A DNA stretch of 64,000 nucleotides from Dorea longicatena (GTDB taxonomy: Bacteria; Bacillota; Clostridia; Lachnospirales; Lachnospiraceae). A program made the position numbers and the translations under genes. The DNA is taken from assembly GCF_024168045.1 (NCBI RefSeq), contig NZ_CP100126.1, positions 1,443,501 through 1,507,500 of the forward strand, in the 5' to 3' direction. The notes beneath the pieces are model-generated. The model ran no database searches, was not told the origin of the DNA, and saw only the letters and a program-made list of their open reading frames with translations. This document shows, piece by piece, positions 54,572 to 63,126 of the stretch (positions within the stretch are counted from its first letter, which is position 1; each line of letters starts with the position of its first letter).

Positions 54572-55480
54572 ATGAAAACAAAAAGAACATTTCTCTCTAT
54601 TTTAACACTTTGCATAGCATTATTATTTACAGCATGTAGCGGGAAAGGAACTGCAGACACAGAAAAATCTCAGAATACCAAGACTGAATCCGGCTCAAAA
54701 TCTGCAGACGATTCCGACTCTAAACTGAATGATTTATATCAGCAGGAAAATCAGATCTTCGCAGATCATGAAGATGTATGGAACAAAGCATTTGGCATGA
54801 TGAGTAAAAGTGCTGCGGATCCAAATGGAAATTATGCGGATTCTCTGGCTGACACTGTTGAATCAAACAAGGAGTCTTTTACAGATGACGAGCTGAAAAC
54901 ACTTACCGCTGATATTGAAACTATCCGAAAAATCGAGGAACAGATCGCTGAGATTGAAAAGAAAAATACAGGATCTGATAAGACTGATCAGAAAAACAGT
55001 TCCAAAGACGCATCTCCTTTCAAGAATTTCTCTGGTCAGGATTATGATGGGAATTCTGTTGATGAAAGCCTGTTTTCCAAAAATGCAGTAACTGTCATCA
55101 ATTTCTGGTTCACCGGCTGCAAACCTTGTGTTGCCGAATTATCTAAACTTAACGAATTAAACGATGCAATCAAATCAATGGGTGGAGAAGTTGTAGGTAT
55201 CAACACAGAAACCTTCGACGGAAACAAAACTGCTATAAAAGAAGCAAAGACTATTCTCGAAAAGCAGGGTGCTAAATATCGCAATCTTTCCATTGACTCT
55301 TCTTCAGATGCAGGGAAATACGCATCCGATATCATGGCATTTCCTACAACAATACTGGTCGATAGAAATGGTAATATTGTAGGTGATCCGATGCTCGGCG
55401 GAATTGATAATCAAGATAACTATGATACTTTGATGAAACAGATTCAGTCTGTCATCGATGCTGATAGCACAAAAAAATAA
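54572..55480 (+). CDS. TlpA-family lipoprotein thioredoxin
   Basis: The 302-residue protein has a lipoprotein signal with lipobox FTAC (residue about 21), a Ser/Asp/Lys-rich helical spacer to about residue 150, and a thioredoxin-fold domain with redox motif WFTGCKPCVAEL and cis-proline AFPTTILVD. It is anchored outside the membrane and reduces or oxidises thiols. AAGGAG precedes it. A two-component regulator is divergent to the set. Confidence 0.92.
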   Translation: MKTKRTFLSILTLCIALLFTACSGKGTADTEKSQNTKTESGSKSADDSDSKLNDLYQQENQIFADHEDVWNKAFGMMSKSAADPNGNYADSLADTVESNKESFTDDELKTLTADIETIRKIEEQIAEIEKKNTGSDKTDQKNSSKDASPFKNFSGQDYDGNSVDESLFSKNAVTVINFWFTGCKPCVAELSKLNELNDAIKSMGGEVVGINTETFDGNKTAIKEAKTILEKQGAKYRNLSIDSSSDAGKYASDIMAFPTTILVDRNGNIVGDPMLGGIDNQDNYDTLMKQIQSVIDADSTKK

Positions 55481-55488
55481 AAATATGC

Positions 55489-55525
55489 AAAAGGCTCCCT
55501 GTGTATTCCACAGAGAGCTCTTTTT
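55489..55525. terminator. bidirectional terminator between the TlpA gene and the ABC operon
   Basis: AAAAGGCTCCCTGTG (55489-55503) pairs with CACAGAGAGCTCTTTT (55509-55524) around a short loop, with T5 on the plus strand and T-rich sequence on the minus strand. Confidence 0.75.
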
Positions 55526-55534
55526 GTGAATCTT

Positions 55535-56299
55535 TTACAACTCTTTCATCTTCCCAAGAATCTCCTGATAAAATGCCTCCTGATCCCCACTGTTCTTCAG
55601 ATCTTCCAGTATCACACCATCTTTCAACAGGATCAGCCGGCTGCAATAGCTTGCCATCTGTGGGTCATGTGTGACCATAATAATCGTCTTTCCCATATGT
55701 TCATTAATGTCCTTCAATGCATCAATCACGATCTTCCCGGACTTGGAATCGAGGTTTCCGGTCGGTTCATCTGCGAGGATCAGATCCGGGTTATTGATCA
55801 GCGCACGGCAGATTGCAACTCTCTGTTTTTCTCCGCCGGATACTTCATATGGCTGCTTCTCGAGAAGGTGTGATAAACCAAAGTTTTTGGCATATGCTTC
55901 TACATTCTTATAACACTTATCAACCGCTGCCTTGTCCAACACCATCGGCAGCATGATGTTCTCCTTTACAGACAGACTATTTAACAGATAAAAATCCTGA
56001 AACACAAATCCAATCTCTCTTCTTCGTATATCCGCCAGTTCATCACTCCATAATTCTGACGCATCCTTTCCCGTAAAGAAAATCTTCCCGGAAGTCGGTT
56101 TGTCGATCAAGCCAAGCACTTTTAAAAGTGTTGTCTTACCGCAGCCTGATTTTCCCATGATCCCGACAAATTCCTGTTCTTCAATGGTAAAATCCAGCCC
56201 TTTTAAAACTTTAATTTCTTCTTCATCCTGTCTGTCAGAATGAACCATTTTATAATTCCGGACAAGGTTCTCCACTTTCATAACTTCCCGTTTATTCAT
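55535..56299 (-). CDS. ABC transporter ATP-binding protein, MacB/BceA type
   Basis: The 254-residue ATPase has Walker A GKSGCGKTT (49-57), Q-loop FVFQDFYLL, signature VSGGEKQRVAI and Walker B LILADEPTGNLD, the set typical of LolD/MacB/BceA subunits that pair with FtsX-type permeases. It overlaps the permease gene by eight bases. A second ATPase with the same final residues (EAFYQEILGKMKEL) is encoded at 63127, so the two are paralogues. Substrate unknown; antimicrobial peptide resistance or lantibiotic immunity are the usual roles. Confidence 0.93.
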   Translation of the reverse strand: MNKREVMKVENLVRNYKMVHSDRQDEEEIKVLKGLDFTIEEQEFVGIMGKSGCGKTTLLKVLGLIDKPTSGKIFFTGKDASELWSDELADIRRREIGFVFQDFYLLNSLSVKENIMLPMVLDKAAVDKCYKNVEAYAKNFGLSHLLEKQPYEVSGGEKQRVAICRALINNPDLILADEPTGNLDSKSGKIVIDALKDINEHMGKTIIMVTHDPQMASYCSRLILLKDGVILEDLKNSGDQEAFYQEILGKMKEL

Positions 56300-58928
56300 C
56301 TTTTCCTTCCACCTTTCGAATGATAAATCTTCCTAATATCCATGCAAAGCCCCACTGTACTGCCAGATACATAAGCCATATCCAGACAGCATGTTTCAGC
56401 CATGCAATTCTGACGGCATGCGTATACATCCGGGCATGAAACGTTGCTGCTGTAAAGATACTGGTCACGACTATCGTTATCAGCTCCGGCAGCCAGTAAA
56501 AGTAATACAGTTCTCTTTTCAGGAGTGATACTCGTTCTTTCTTTCGCATTCCCATACATTTCAAAAAGTCAGCCCTTACTTTCTTATCACTCATTTCTGA
56601 TAACGATTTAATATACATCAGGAAAAGGCCGAAGATGGTCATTGTAAGCAATACGAATGTATTTATGATCAGTTTCATCGTATATTCTGTCTTCAGATCA
56701 TTGACTGCCGTCTTTTTTGAATACCAGCAATGTACTTCGAAATCATACTGCGCTTCATATGTATGATTCTTTTCCAGCTTTTTCATTTTCTTTTCAATTG
56801 CTTTCTGGTATTTTGGGTCTGCCTGGATCAGTACAAGCTTCGTCGGACCCTGCTTAATTGTGACACCATCTATTCGCAAGGCCTTTTCTTCTATCTTGTC
56901 TCCGGTTAATATGTTCGTGTATTTCCACATTCCCTGTGCTTTCTTGAAATATGCATCCGAGAATACAACGATATTTTCCAGTTTTCCCTGACGGAAACAT
57001 CCAATCAGACTTCCAATTTCTTCCCCTTCTATTGTTCTTTTCGGATATGCTTTGCTCGGCGAATATAAGGTATAATATTCACACGGAAGACCGATATGCA
57101 AAAATGGTTTCTTCTTTCCAAATGTCCAATCCACCGGCTGTGCCTTCACGGAGCGATCCTGTTGGTGCACCAGATATATCTTCTTTCCATTTCGATCAAG
57201 ATGCATTGCTTCTTCCTTATACGATGGATCTACATATTTTTTCAATTGTTTGTATGTCGATTCAGAAATCCCGATCTGTTGTCCCTGCGGTCTTTTTCCT
57301 TGTTGCACGCCTTCGTTTTGTTCTGTCTTATCTGCATTTGCCACGCGCACCATCGGATATTCTATGATTTTTGCCTGATAACCGTTTTTTATCCTATCAA
57401 AAATCGCATCATCTCCATCATCTGCAATACAGACAAAATCATACGGATACAGACTTTCCGGCTCCTCTGCAATCGTTACCGAAACTACCTGAAACAGAAA
57501 GTAAAACACTGCGCATACGTTCAATATTGTAAGTGCCAGCACATACCTTGCAGTTGTCTTTGATTTATAATACAAATGATTCCGGTTCAGCATCTGTGGC
57601 AGATATGCCGGTGTCTTTTTTGCACGTCTCAAATATCCGGCTCCTACAAAACGAATCAGTAAAAATATACCCGCAAAGAATGCAAAGAGCAGATACATAC
57701 TTTCATGATTTCTCAACTGCCGGTATTCGAATATAGCGATCATACAGATTATGATTCCGGCTGTTATGAATAACTTTGTCCTCCTCTGCGGCATAGGTTC
57801 TTTTGCAATGTTTCTGATCGATGCCCTGACCAGATTGAAATCCGATACGATATCCCTGGTCGCCATCAATACAATTATATACACTGCCAACACCACCAAC
57901 GTACCTTTCACATAAGTAAGCCACGTCACCTTTGACAGAACAATTCCTTTTGCCAGCATTGAGAAAATCACTTTCCGGAACAGAAACATGATCATATTTC
58001 CCAATAGACCGCCGGCAATCAGCGAACACAAAAAAGCGACTACGATCTCTATCCCAATAATCGTATACAACGCTTTTTTTCGAATTCCCAGCGTCACGAA
58101 TACACTGTAATTCTGCGTCCATTTTTTCATGTAAAATACGAGAACAAACACCATCAAAAAGATGGCACATACCGCCATCGGAAGCATTGCATTCAGCAAT
58201 ATCCTTCCAAGTCCTTCACCCAGCAGGAAATTCTCTGCCCGGTGAGCCTTCGCCATCATCTGATATATTCCAAGTCCTGCAAAGGAGAATGCAGAAACGA
58301 TTACGCCACAGAACAGCAGGAGGCCGTAATCTTTCCAGTCATATTTAAAATTGTGCCAGACCATCTGATAAAAAAGTTTGGTATAATTCCCCGGAAAATA
58401 TAATCTCCTGCGCTCTTCTTCTTTTTCTTCCCGTTCCTTTTCCGCAAATATTTCTGCTGATTCCTTGGCATCTTTCCATACATCAAGCATTTTTCTGATC
58501 AGCACTTCTGCCATAACAAATATCATGATGATTGCAGAAATCAGAATCGTTTTTGTTGAATTATCCGCAAGCATTCCAAATCCGGATTCATTCACCACAA
58601 TATATACACCTAGAACAACTAACGCAGCGATATTCAGATAATATTCCTTATGCAGCCACTGCGTCACTATATGTAATACAATCACAATCTGAAATACAAT
58701 AAGCAGTATTAACTGTATCCTGATTATCGTAATATTCCCATCCCAGTCAGACGCTGCCATCTCCGAAAGTGCTTTTATTCCTTTTTCTTTGATTCGGAAA
58801 TATGCTGCATATATACTGTAATTTTTCCCTTTCAAAACCACCCACGGAAGCTGAATAAAAATCAAAATCATACCGTACATAATTGTCGATACAATATATC
58901 TTCTTTTCTTTGTTTCTTTCATATTCAC
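56292..58928 (-). CDS. FtsX-type ABC transporter permease, extended form
   Basis: The protein has 878 residues and about 14 hydrophobic segments. About 190 residues at the N-terminus carry four predicted membrane helices and a charged EREEKEEERRR stretch before the first FtsX unit; a large extracytoplasmic domain (about 490-745) sits between the FtsX halves, as in BceB. The C-terminus (AVQWGFAWILGRFIIRKVEG) is homologous to the permease tail at 63921-64000. Common BceB proteins are near 650 residues, so the N-terminal addition is unusual. Confidence 0.85.
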   Translation of the reverse strand: MNMKETKKRRYIVSTIMYGMILIFIQLPWVVLKGKNYSIYAAYFRIKEKGIKALSEMAASDWDGNITIIRIQLILLIVFQIVIVLHIVTQWLHKEYYLNIAALVVLGVYIVVNESGFGMLADNSTKTILISAIIMIFVMAEVLIRKMLDVWKDAKESAEIFAEKEREEKEEERRRLYFPGNYTKLFYQMVWHNFKYDWKDYGLLLFCGVIVSAFSFAGLGIYQMMAKAHRAENFLLGEGLGRILLNAMLPMAVCAIFLMVFVLVFYMKKWTQNYSVFVTLGIRKKALYTIIGIEIVVAFLCSLIAGGLLGNMIMFLFRKVIFSMLAKGIVLSKVTWLTYVKGTLVVLAVYIIVLMATRDIVSDFNLVRASIRNIAKEPMPQRRTKLFITAGIIICMIAIFEYRQLRNHESMYLLFAFFAGIFLLIRFVGAGYLRRAKKTPAYLPQMLNRNHLYYKSKTTARYVLALTILNVCAVFYFLFQVVSVTIAEEPESLYPYDFVCIADDGDDAIFDRIKNGYQAKIIEYPMVRVANADKTEQNEGVQQGKRPQGQQIGISESTYKQLKKYVDPSYKEEAMHLDRNGKKIYLVHQQDRSVKAQPVDWTFGKKKPFLHIGLPCEYYTLYSPSKAYPKRTIEGEEIGSLIGCFRQGKLENIVVFSDAYFKKAQGMWKYTNILTGDKIEEKALRIDGVTIKQGPTKLVLIQADPKYQKAIEKKMKKLEKNHTYEAQYDFEVHCWYSKKTAVNDLKTEYTMKLIINTFVLLTMTIFGLFLMYIKSLSEMSDKKVRADFLKCMGMRKKERVSLLKRELYYFYWLPELITIVVTSIFTAATFHARMYTHAVRIAWLKHAVWIWLMYLAVQWGFAWILGRFIIRKVEGKDE

Positions 58929-58935
58929 CCGCCTC

Positions 58936-60087
58936 CTATCCGTAAATAGTAATCACAACCTCAAACCGATCCTCCTGGCTTTTACACTGAAACATTCCAT
59001 TGTATTGTTCTACAATATCCCGGATATTTTTCATTCCATAACCATGTAACACTCCATCCTTTTTTTTTGATACAAAATTTTCATCTGTCTGTATTCCCGT
59101 ATTTTTAGCCGCATTTACAATCTCGATGTATAAGAGCTGATTCTTCTTTTTCATTTTTATATGTATCCAGCGTTCTCCTTCTTTGATCTGCTCACACGCT
59201 TCCAACGCATTGTCCAAAAGATTTCCAAAAAGTGAAATGATCTCTCTGTCAGAAAACGGAAGCGTTGTGAATACTTCCGTGCTGATCTGCATCTGCGTCT
59301 TTTGCTTCTCTGCCTCCTTCTCTTTCTGGTTAAGAATCATATCCAGCATATGGTTTCCTGTCCAGATCTGGTAATTGTAATCCAACATGTCCTGGCTGAG
59401 TTCGTTCAGATATTCTTCCAATCCCTTCCAGTCCTGTTCCTGCGTATATTTCTTTAATGCAAGCAAATGATTCTTCATATCATGAACAATCTTCCGGCTC
59501 TTTAACATTTCCCTATATTGTTCTTCCATCGCCTTTACTTTCATCTGGAGCATCTTCTTATCCTGCTCTTCCAGTTCAGCTCTGTGCTGTTCTGTCTCAA
59601 CGTCCCATGCTTCTGCCTGAATATCAAGAAATATCCAGATTTCTATGACAGCCAGAAACAGCATCATATAACAAAACATCGGCATAGAATAAAATTCTGC
59701 AAATCCGGTAGATGCTATAGCCATAAAGATGTAAAATGCTGCAAGATAAGTAATCCAAACAAATACATGATAATTTGTTGATTGATTCCCGTTTTTTATG
59801 CACTGGTATAATTCATACAATTCTATACTCTGAAGCAAAATCAGGAATATTAACATCAGTAAAAATATAAACGCAACTACCTGTGAATGTTTCCATTTCC
59901 ACATATGCTGTTTTAAAAATGTATGATTATACATCTTGATGTAATCATTTTCCTGAAAGGTCTTAATTACATACCTGTGAATCGTATTCCATTTTCTATT
60001 TATGCGCATCCACGGGAAGAAACAGTACACTTGCAATAAAATCCCCATAAAAGTATCTACTTTTCTCTTTTTTGTCCATCCATTCAT
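58936..60087 (-). CDS. GHKL-type sensor histidine kinase
   Basis: ATG 60087 follows ATGGAGA; a longer frame to 60171 lacks a binding site. The 383-residue protein has three or four hydrophobic segments (about 12-26, 70-88, 107-128 and 137-155), a coiled coil, the phospho-acceptor H202 in IVHDMKNHLLAL, and an ATPase domain with NLLDNALEACEQ and HGYGMKNIRDIVEQ. This is the AgrC/VirS-like class, usually paired with a LytTR response regulator. None is adjacent in the window. It precedes the permease by seven bases and is probably in the same operon. Confidence 0.88.
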   Translation of the reverse strand: MNGWTKKRKVDTFMGILLQVYCFFPWMRINRKWNTIHRYVIKTFQENDYIKMYNHTFLKQHMWKWKHSQVVAFIFLLMLIFLILLQSIELYELYQCIKNGNQSTNYHVFVWITYLAAFYIFMAIASTGFAEFYSMPMFCYMMLFLAVIEIWIFLDIQAEAWDVETEQHRAELEEQDKKMLQMKVKAMEEQYREMLKSRKIVHDMKNHLLALKKYTQEQDWKGLEEYLNELSQDMLDYNYQIWTGNHMLDMILNQKEKEAEKQKTQMQISTEVFTTLPFSDREIISLFGNLLDNALEACEQIKEGERWIHIKMKKKNQLLYIEIVNAAKNTGIQTDENFVSKKKDGVLHGYGMKNIRDIVEQYNGMFQCKSQEDRFEVVITIYG

Positions 60088-60274
60088 TTTATCGTTCTCC
60101 ATCTTATTTTCACGTGAAATCTTTATAGTTATTGTACCATGCCTTTTCTTCTTCCGCCTTATAATGGCCATGAATAGCGGGTTTTCTGACCATGAAATTT
60201 TAAAAGTATGGATCTACCGTGGTAATTACACACAGAAAAACCGCATGTTTTCTTTCATCCCCTGCTATACGAAA

Positions 60275-60312
60275 AACGGTCAGACATGTCTTGATAAACA
60301 TATCTGACCGTT
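60275..60312 (-). terminator. terminator after Rpn copy 1
   Basis: AACGGTCAGA (60275-60284) and TCTGACCGTT (60303-60312) form a perfect ten-bp stem, extended by ATGT/ACAT after one mismatch. On the minus strand it is followed by T5. Confidence 0.7.
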
Positions 60313-60375
60313 CTTATAATATGACCATGCATTAGTATAAAGCTGCTACCCACAGAACCTGCCACTAACAATTTC

Positions 60376-60873
60376 TTACAGATACTTTTCGTTCTGTATT
60401 TCTTTCATAATATTCTTTAATTCTGAAATATCGATCTCTAACATTTCTGAAATTTGCTCAATCGAAAATTTATCAGACAATTTTTCTAAGAGTTCTCTTT
60501 TTCCTCTTAATCGTCCAATTTTCTCGCCTTCTATTCTTCCCTCAGTAATTCCCTCCTGCCTTATCATTATCTGTTCTTCCCATGTCTGCATATACTTCAC
60601 CTCTGTCTTTTCACTTGCTTTGATCTGACAAACTCGTCTATGCATCTCTTGAATCCGCTTACTTTTACACTTCCCTGATACTTCATCCGTACTACGTTCC
60701 ATATACTTAAACAATTCTATCAATTCTGGTGACACCAGCTCGGGATGTTTGCCCCTGGTATTCAGAAGTATGATATCCAACATCGTCTTTACATTTTCCG
60801 GATCATCCATCGCTTCATCGAACAGAAATTTATCCAGCAAGTTTAATTCTTTTAATGATTTTCTTTGGTTCAT
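60376..60873 (-). pseudogene. Rpn/PD-(D/E)XK nuclease-family transposase, copy 1, core deleted
   Basis: ATG 60873 with GAGGAG upstream starts an open frame of 165 residues beginning MNQRKSLKELNLLDKFLFDE. The N-terminus (DEAMDDPENVKTMLDIIL) and C-terminal half (LNTRGKHPELVSPELIELFKYMERSTDEV and onward) match Rpn-type recombination-promoting nucleases, but they are joined directly: the central nuclease core, including the DVYAMDED and EVEAQKE region still present in copy 2, is missing. The deletion keeps the frame, so a short protein may still be made. Catalysis should be lost. The longer open frame to 61167 is not considered coding. Confidence 0.8.
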
Positions 60874-61190
60874 AAGCAGTTCTCCTCTCTTGTACAGATA
60901 TAATACCTGCAAAGAAGAACTGTTTAGCTTTATGCATATGATAACACAGAATTTATATATATACCAGTATATACCGTTATCTTCTTTTATCAGACATGTA
61001 TTTATCTGTTTTTTATGATTTTCATCTTGGATTCTTACCCGATTGTTTGGGCTTGAAATAAATGAATTGGTAAATATAGATGCGTTGCAGATATTAGAAT
61101 TCATCTGCGTGTTGATAGGATAACATGCTCTATTCATGCTTTCAATATATATTTTAGAAATGCTCAATTTTTGTAAATCTTCTACAAATT
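60874..61190 (-). repeat. Rpn upstream region, copy 1 (about 300 bp)
   Basis: This region precedes Rpn copy 1 on the minus strand and is similar over its whole length to 62816-63126, which precedes copy 2 (by eye about 75-80 percent). Shared landmarks are a palindrome TATATACCAGTATATA at 60958-60973, a hairpin GCAGAT-N10-ATCTGC at 61087-61108 and a hairpin next to the start codon (60877-60922). Similarity ends at TTCTACAA near 61190, the point where in copy 2 the ATPase stop codon lies. Confidence 0.75.
60877..60922 (-). promoter_or_regulatory. hairpin sequestering the ribosome binding site of Rpn copy 1
   Basis: On the minus strand CAGTTCTTCT pairs with AGGAGAACTG over ten bases with one G-U pair. 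The 3' arm contains the GGAG of the binding site, four bases before the ATG at 60873. The same structure with changed bases occurs before copy 2. Confidence 0.6.
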
Positions 61191-61261
61191 ATCCCCGGGC
61201 AATTTTACTCCACAGACATATATTATATTGTAGACACATATATGAAAGGAAGGTTAAAAAT

Positions 61262-62113
61262 ATGGCTCAATTTACAAACCAGGCACAACTCCGTTACGGA
61301 AATTCTGTTACTAATTCAAATATTGCCGTCGGTGAGATTCTCGAAGTATTGTCAATCTCGAAAACTGCAGTAAAAAATACCTATCATCCGGGAGGTACTG
61401 TCACCTATATTATAAGTATTGTTAACTCCGGTACCACTCCTATTACAGGACTTACACTCACAGATGACCTTGGTGCGTATGCATTTTCTACTACTTCACT
61501 GACACCGTTAACGTATCTGGATAACACGGTAAAATACTATACAAACGGAACGTTACAGGCTGTACCTGCTGTAACCGCAGGTCCTCCGCTTGTCTTCTCT
61601 GGATTAACTGTTCCTGCAAATGGTAATCTGACACTGGTCTATGAAACAGCTGTAAATCAATACGCTCCTCTCACCAATGAATCATTCATTACCAACACGG
61701 TTACTGCAAGTGGAGACGGCATTACTTCTATCACCGCTAAGGAAACGGTAAATGCAGAAGCCTTGCCGCTCTTAGGTATCACAAAATCTATCAGTCCGGT
61801 ACCTGTTACTGAAAACGGAAGCCTGACCTACACGTTCCTGATTCAGAATGAAGGAAACGTTCCTGCAAATGAAGCCACGGCCGTAATCGTTACCGATACG
61901 TTTAATCCAATACTTTCTAATCTGACTGTCACCTTTAACGGAAGCACATGGACAGAAGGTGAAGACTACACTTATGATAAAACTACCGGTACTTTTGCTA
62001 CCGGTTCCGGAAAAGTTACTGTTCCTGCAGCAACATTTACCGTCAACGAGACTACCGGTGAATGGAGTTCTAATCCGGGATTTAGCACTCTGACAATTAC
62101 CGGAACAGTATAA
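61262..62113 (+). CDS. DUF11-repeat protein without signal peptide
   Basis: ATG 61262 follows GAAAGGAAGG. The 283-residue protein opens MAQFTNQAQLRYGNSVTNSN and has two DUF11 Ig-like repeats, LSISKTAVKNTYHPGGTVTY and LGITKSISPVPVTENGSLTY. Thr and Asn are abundant. No signal peptide, membrane helix or sorting signal is seen, which is odd for a beta-sandwich family usually on cell surfaces; mother-cell production and assembly on the spore is one possible explanation, unproven. It lies on the opposite strand between the two Rpn copies. Confidence 0.8.
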   Translation: MAQFTNQAQLRYGNSVTNSNIAVGEILEVLSISKTAVKNTYHPGGTVTYIISIVNSGTTPITGLTLTDDLGAYAFSTTSLTPLTYLDNTVKYYTNGTLQAVPAVTAGPPLVFSGLTVPANGNLTLVYETAVNQYAPLTNESFITNTVTASGDGITSITAKETVNAEALPLLGITKSISPVPVTENGSLTYTFLIQNEGNVPANEATAVIVTDTFNPILSNLTVTFNGSTWTEGEDYTYDKTTGTFATGSGKVTVPAATFTVNETTGEWSSNPGFSTLTITGTV

Positions 62114-62129
62114 GCATTAAAAAATGGCA

Positions 62130-62165
62130 GGAGAGGCCATCTGAATAATGTCAGATGGTCTCTCC
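62130..62165 (+). terminator. terminator after the DUF11 gene
   Basis: GGAGAGGCCATCTGA and TCAGATGGTCTCTCC pair over 15 bases with a six-base loop, 17 bases after the stop. The T content after the stem is low. Confidence 0.65.
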
Positions 62166-62185
62166 CGTTGCGATTATTTTCCGAT

Positions 62186-62815
62186 TTAATCTTCTGTATC
62201 ATATTGTTCCTCAATGATATGTTTCACCTCTGAAACATCCATATCCAATACATCTGCAATTTTCTCAATGGACATCTTATGATTCATTTTTCTGAGCAAT
62301 TCTCTTTTTGTCTTTCCAGCAATATTTCTTCCCATGCCTGCATATACTTCACCTCTGTTTTTTCACTTGCTTTAATCCGACAAACTCGTCTACGCATCTT
62401 TTGAATCCGTTCACTTTTGCACTGTTCTGACACTTCATCTGTACTGTGTTCCATATATTTCAAAAGTTCTATCAGTTCTTGGGATACCACCTGGCGGCAG
62501 CAGTTTACTGTCGATGATTCCCTGATACAAACGACTTCTTTTCAGAAGATTATGCGTATTTTCTTTCTGCGCCTCCACTTCGTATATCACATCGTCTTCA
62601 TCCATAGCATAGACATCTAACCGGACCTGCCGATTATCCGTAGACGTTCTCTGTTCCTTCTCTGTCTGCGGTGGATGCTTCAGATTCGTCTTTTTACTTA
62701 ATATGATGTCTAACATCGTCTTTACATTTTCAGGGTCATCCATTGCTTCATCGAATAGAAATTTGTCCAGCAAGTTTAATTCTTTTAATTCTTTTAATGA
62801 TTTTCATTTGTTCAT
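62186..62815 (-). pseudogene. Rpn/PD-(D/E)XK nuclease-family transposase, copy 2, multiply disrupted
   Basis: Relative to copy 1 the start ATG 62815 is followed by a TGA at codon 4. Further on the frame continues through DEAMDDPENVKTMLDIILSKK and keeps the nuclease core RLDVYAMDEDDVIYEVEAQKEN, with D and E-x-Q residues. After SKLLPPG the frame is lost; a second frame resumes with VSQELIELLKYMEHSTDEVS, and a third restores the tail KRELLRKMNHKMSIEKIADVLDMDVSEV. So at least one nonsense change, one internal deletion and one more frameshift are present. It is a pseudogene. Confidence 0.85.
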
Positions 62816-63126
62816 AAACAGCTCTCCTTTCTTATACAGATATAACTCCTTTAAAAGAAAAACTGCTTATTTTTATGAATATCATAGCATACATTTTATA
62901 TATATATACCAGTATATATGAACAACTTTCTTTATCAGGCATGTATTTATCTGTTTTCTGTGGTTTTCATTTTTGATTAATGCCCGAATATCTGGGCTTG
63001 AAGTAAATGAATTGATAAATATAGATACGTTGCAGATGCTAGAATTTATCTGCGTGCCGCTAGAATAACATGCCTGATTTTTATTTTCAATGCAATTTCT
63101 AGAAATACTGATTTTTTGTGAACTTT
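62816..63126 (-). repeat. Rpn upstream region, copy 2 (about 310 bp)
   Basis: Second copy of the region described at 60874. It has no convincing gene. The palindrome TATATACCAGTATATA (62903-62918) is identical and the GCAGAT/ATCTGC hairpin lies at 63032-63053. Its far end directly abuts the ATPase stop codon at 63127. Confidence 0.75.
62819..62865 (-). promoter_or_regulatory. hairpin sequestering the ribosome binding site of Rpn copy 2
   Basis: On the minus strand CAGTTTTTCTTT pairs with AAAGGAGAGCTG across 12 positions, three as G-U pairs. The changes relative to copy 1 keep the pairing. Confidence 0.55.

Noticed and set aside
60874..61167. Open frame extending the Rpn copy 1 protein by about 98 residues, with similar translation upstream of copy 2
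   Set aside because: A good start with binding site exists at 60873; in copy 2 the matching frame does not join the Rpn frame; and the amino-acid similarity (about 38 of 60) is no better than expected from the nucleotide similarity.
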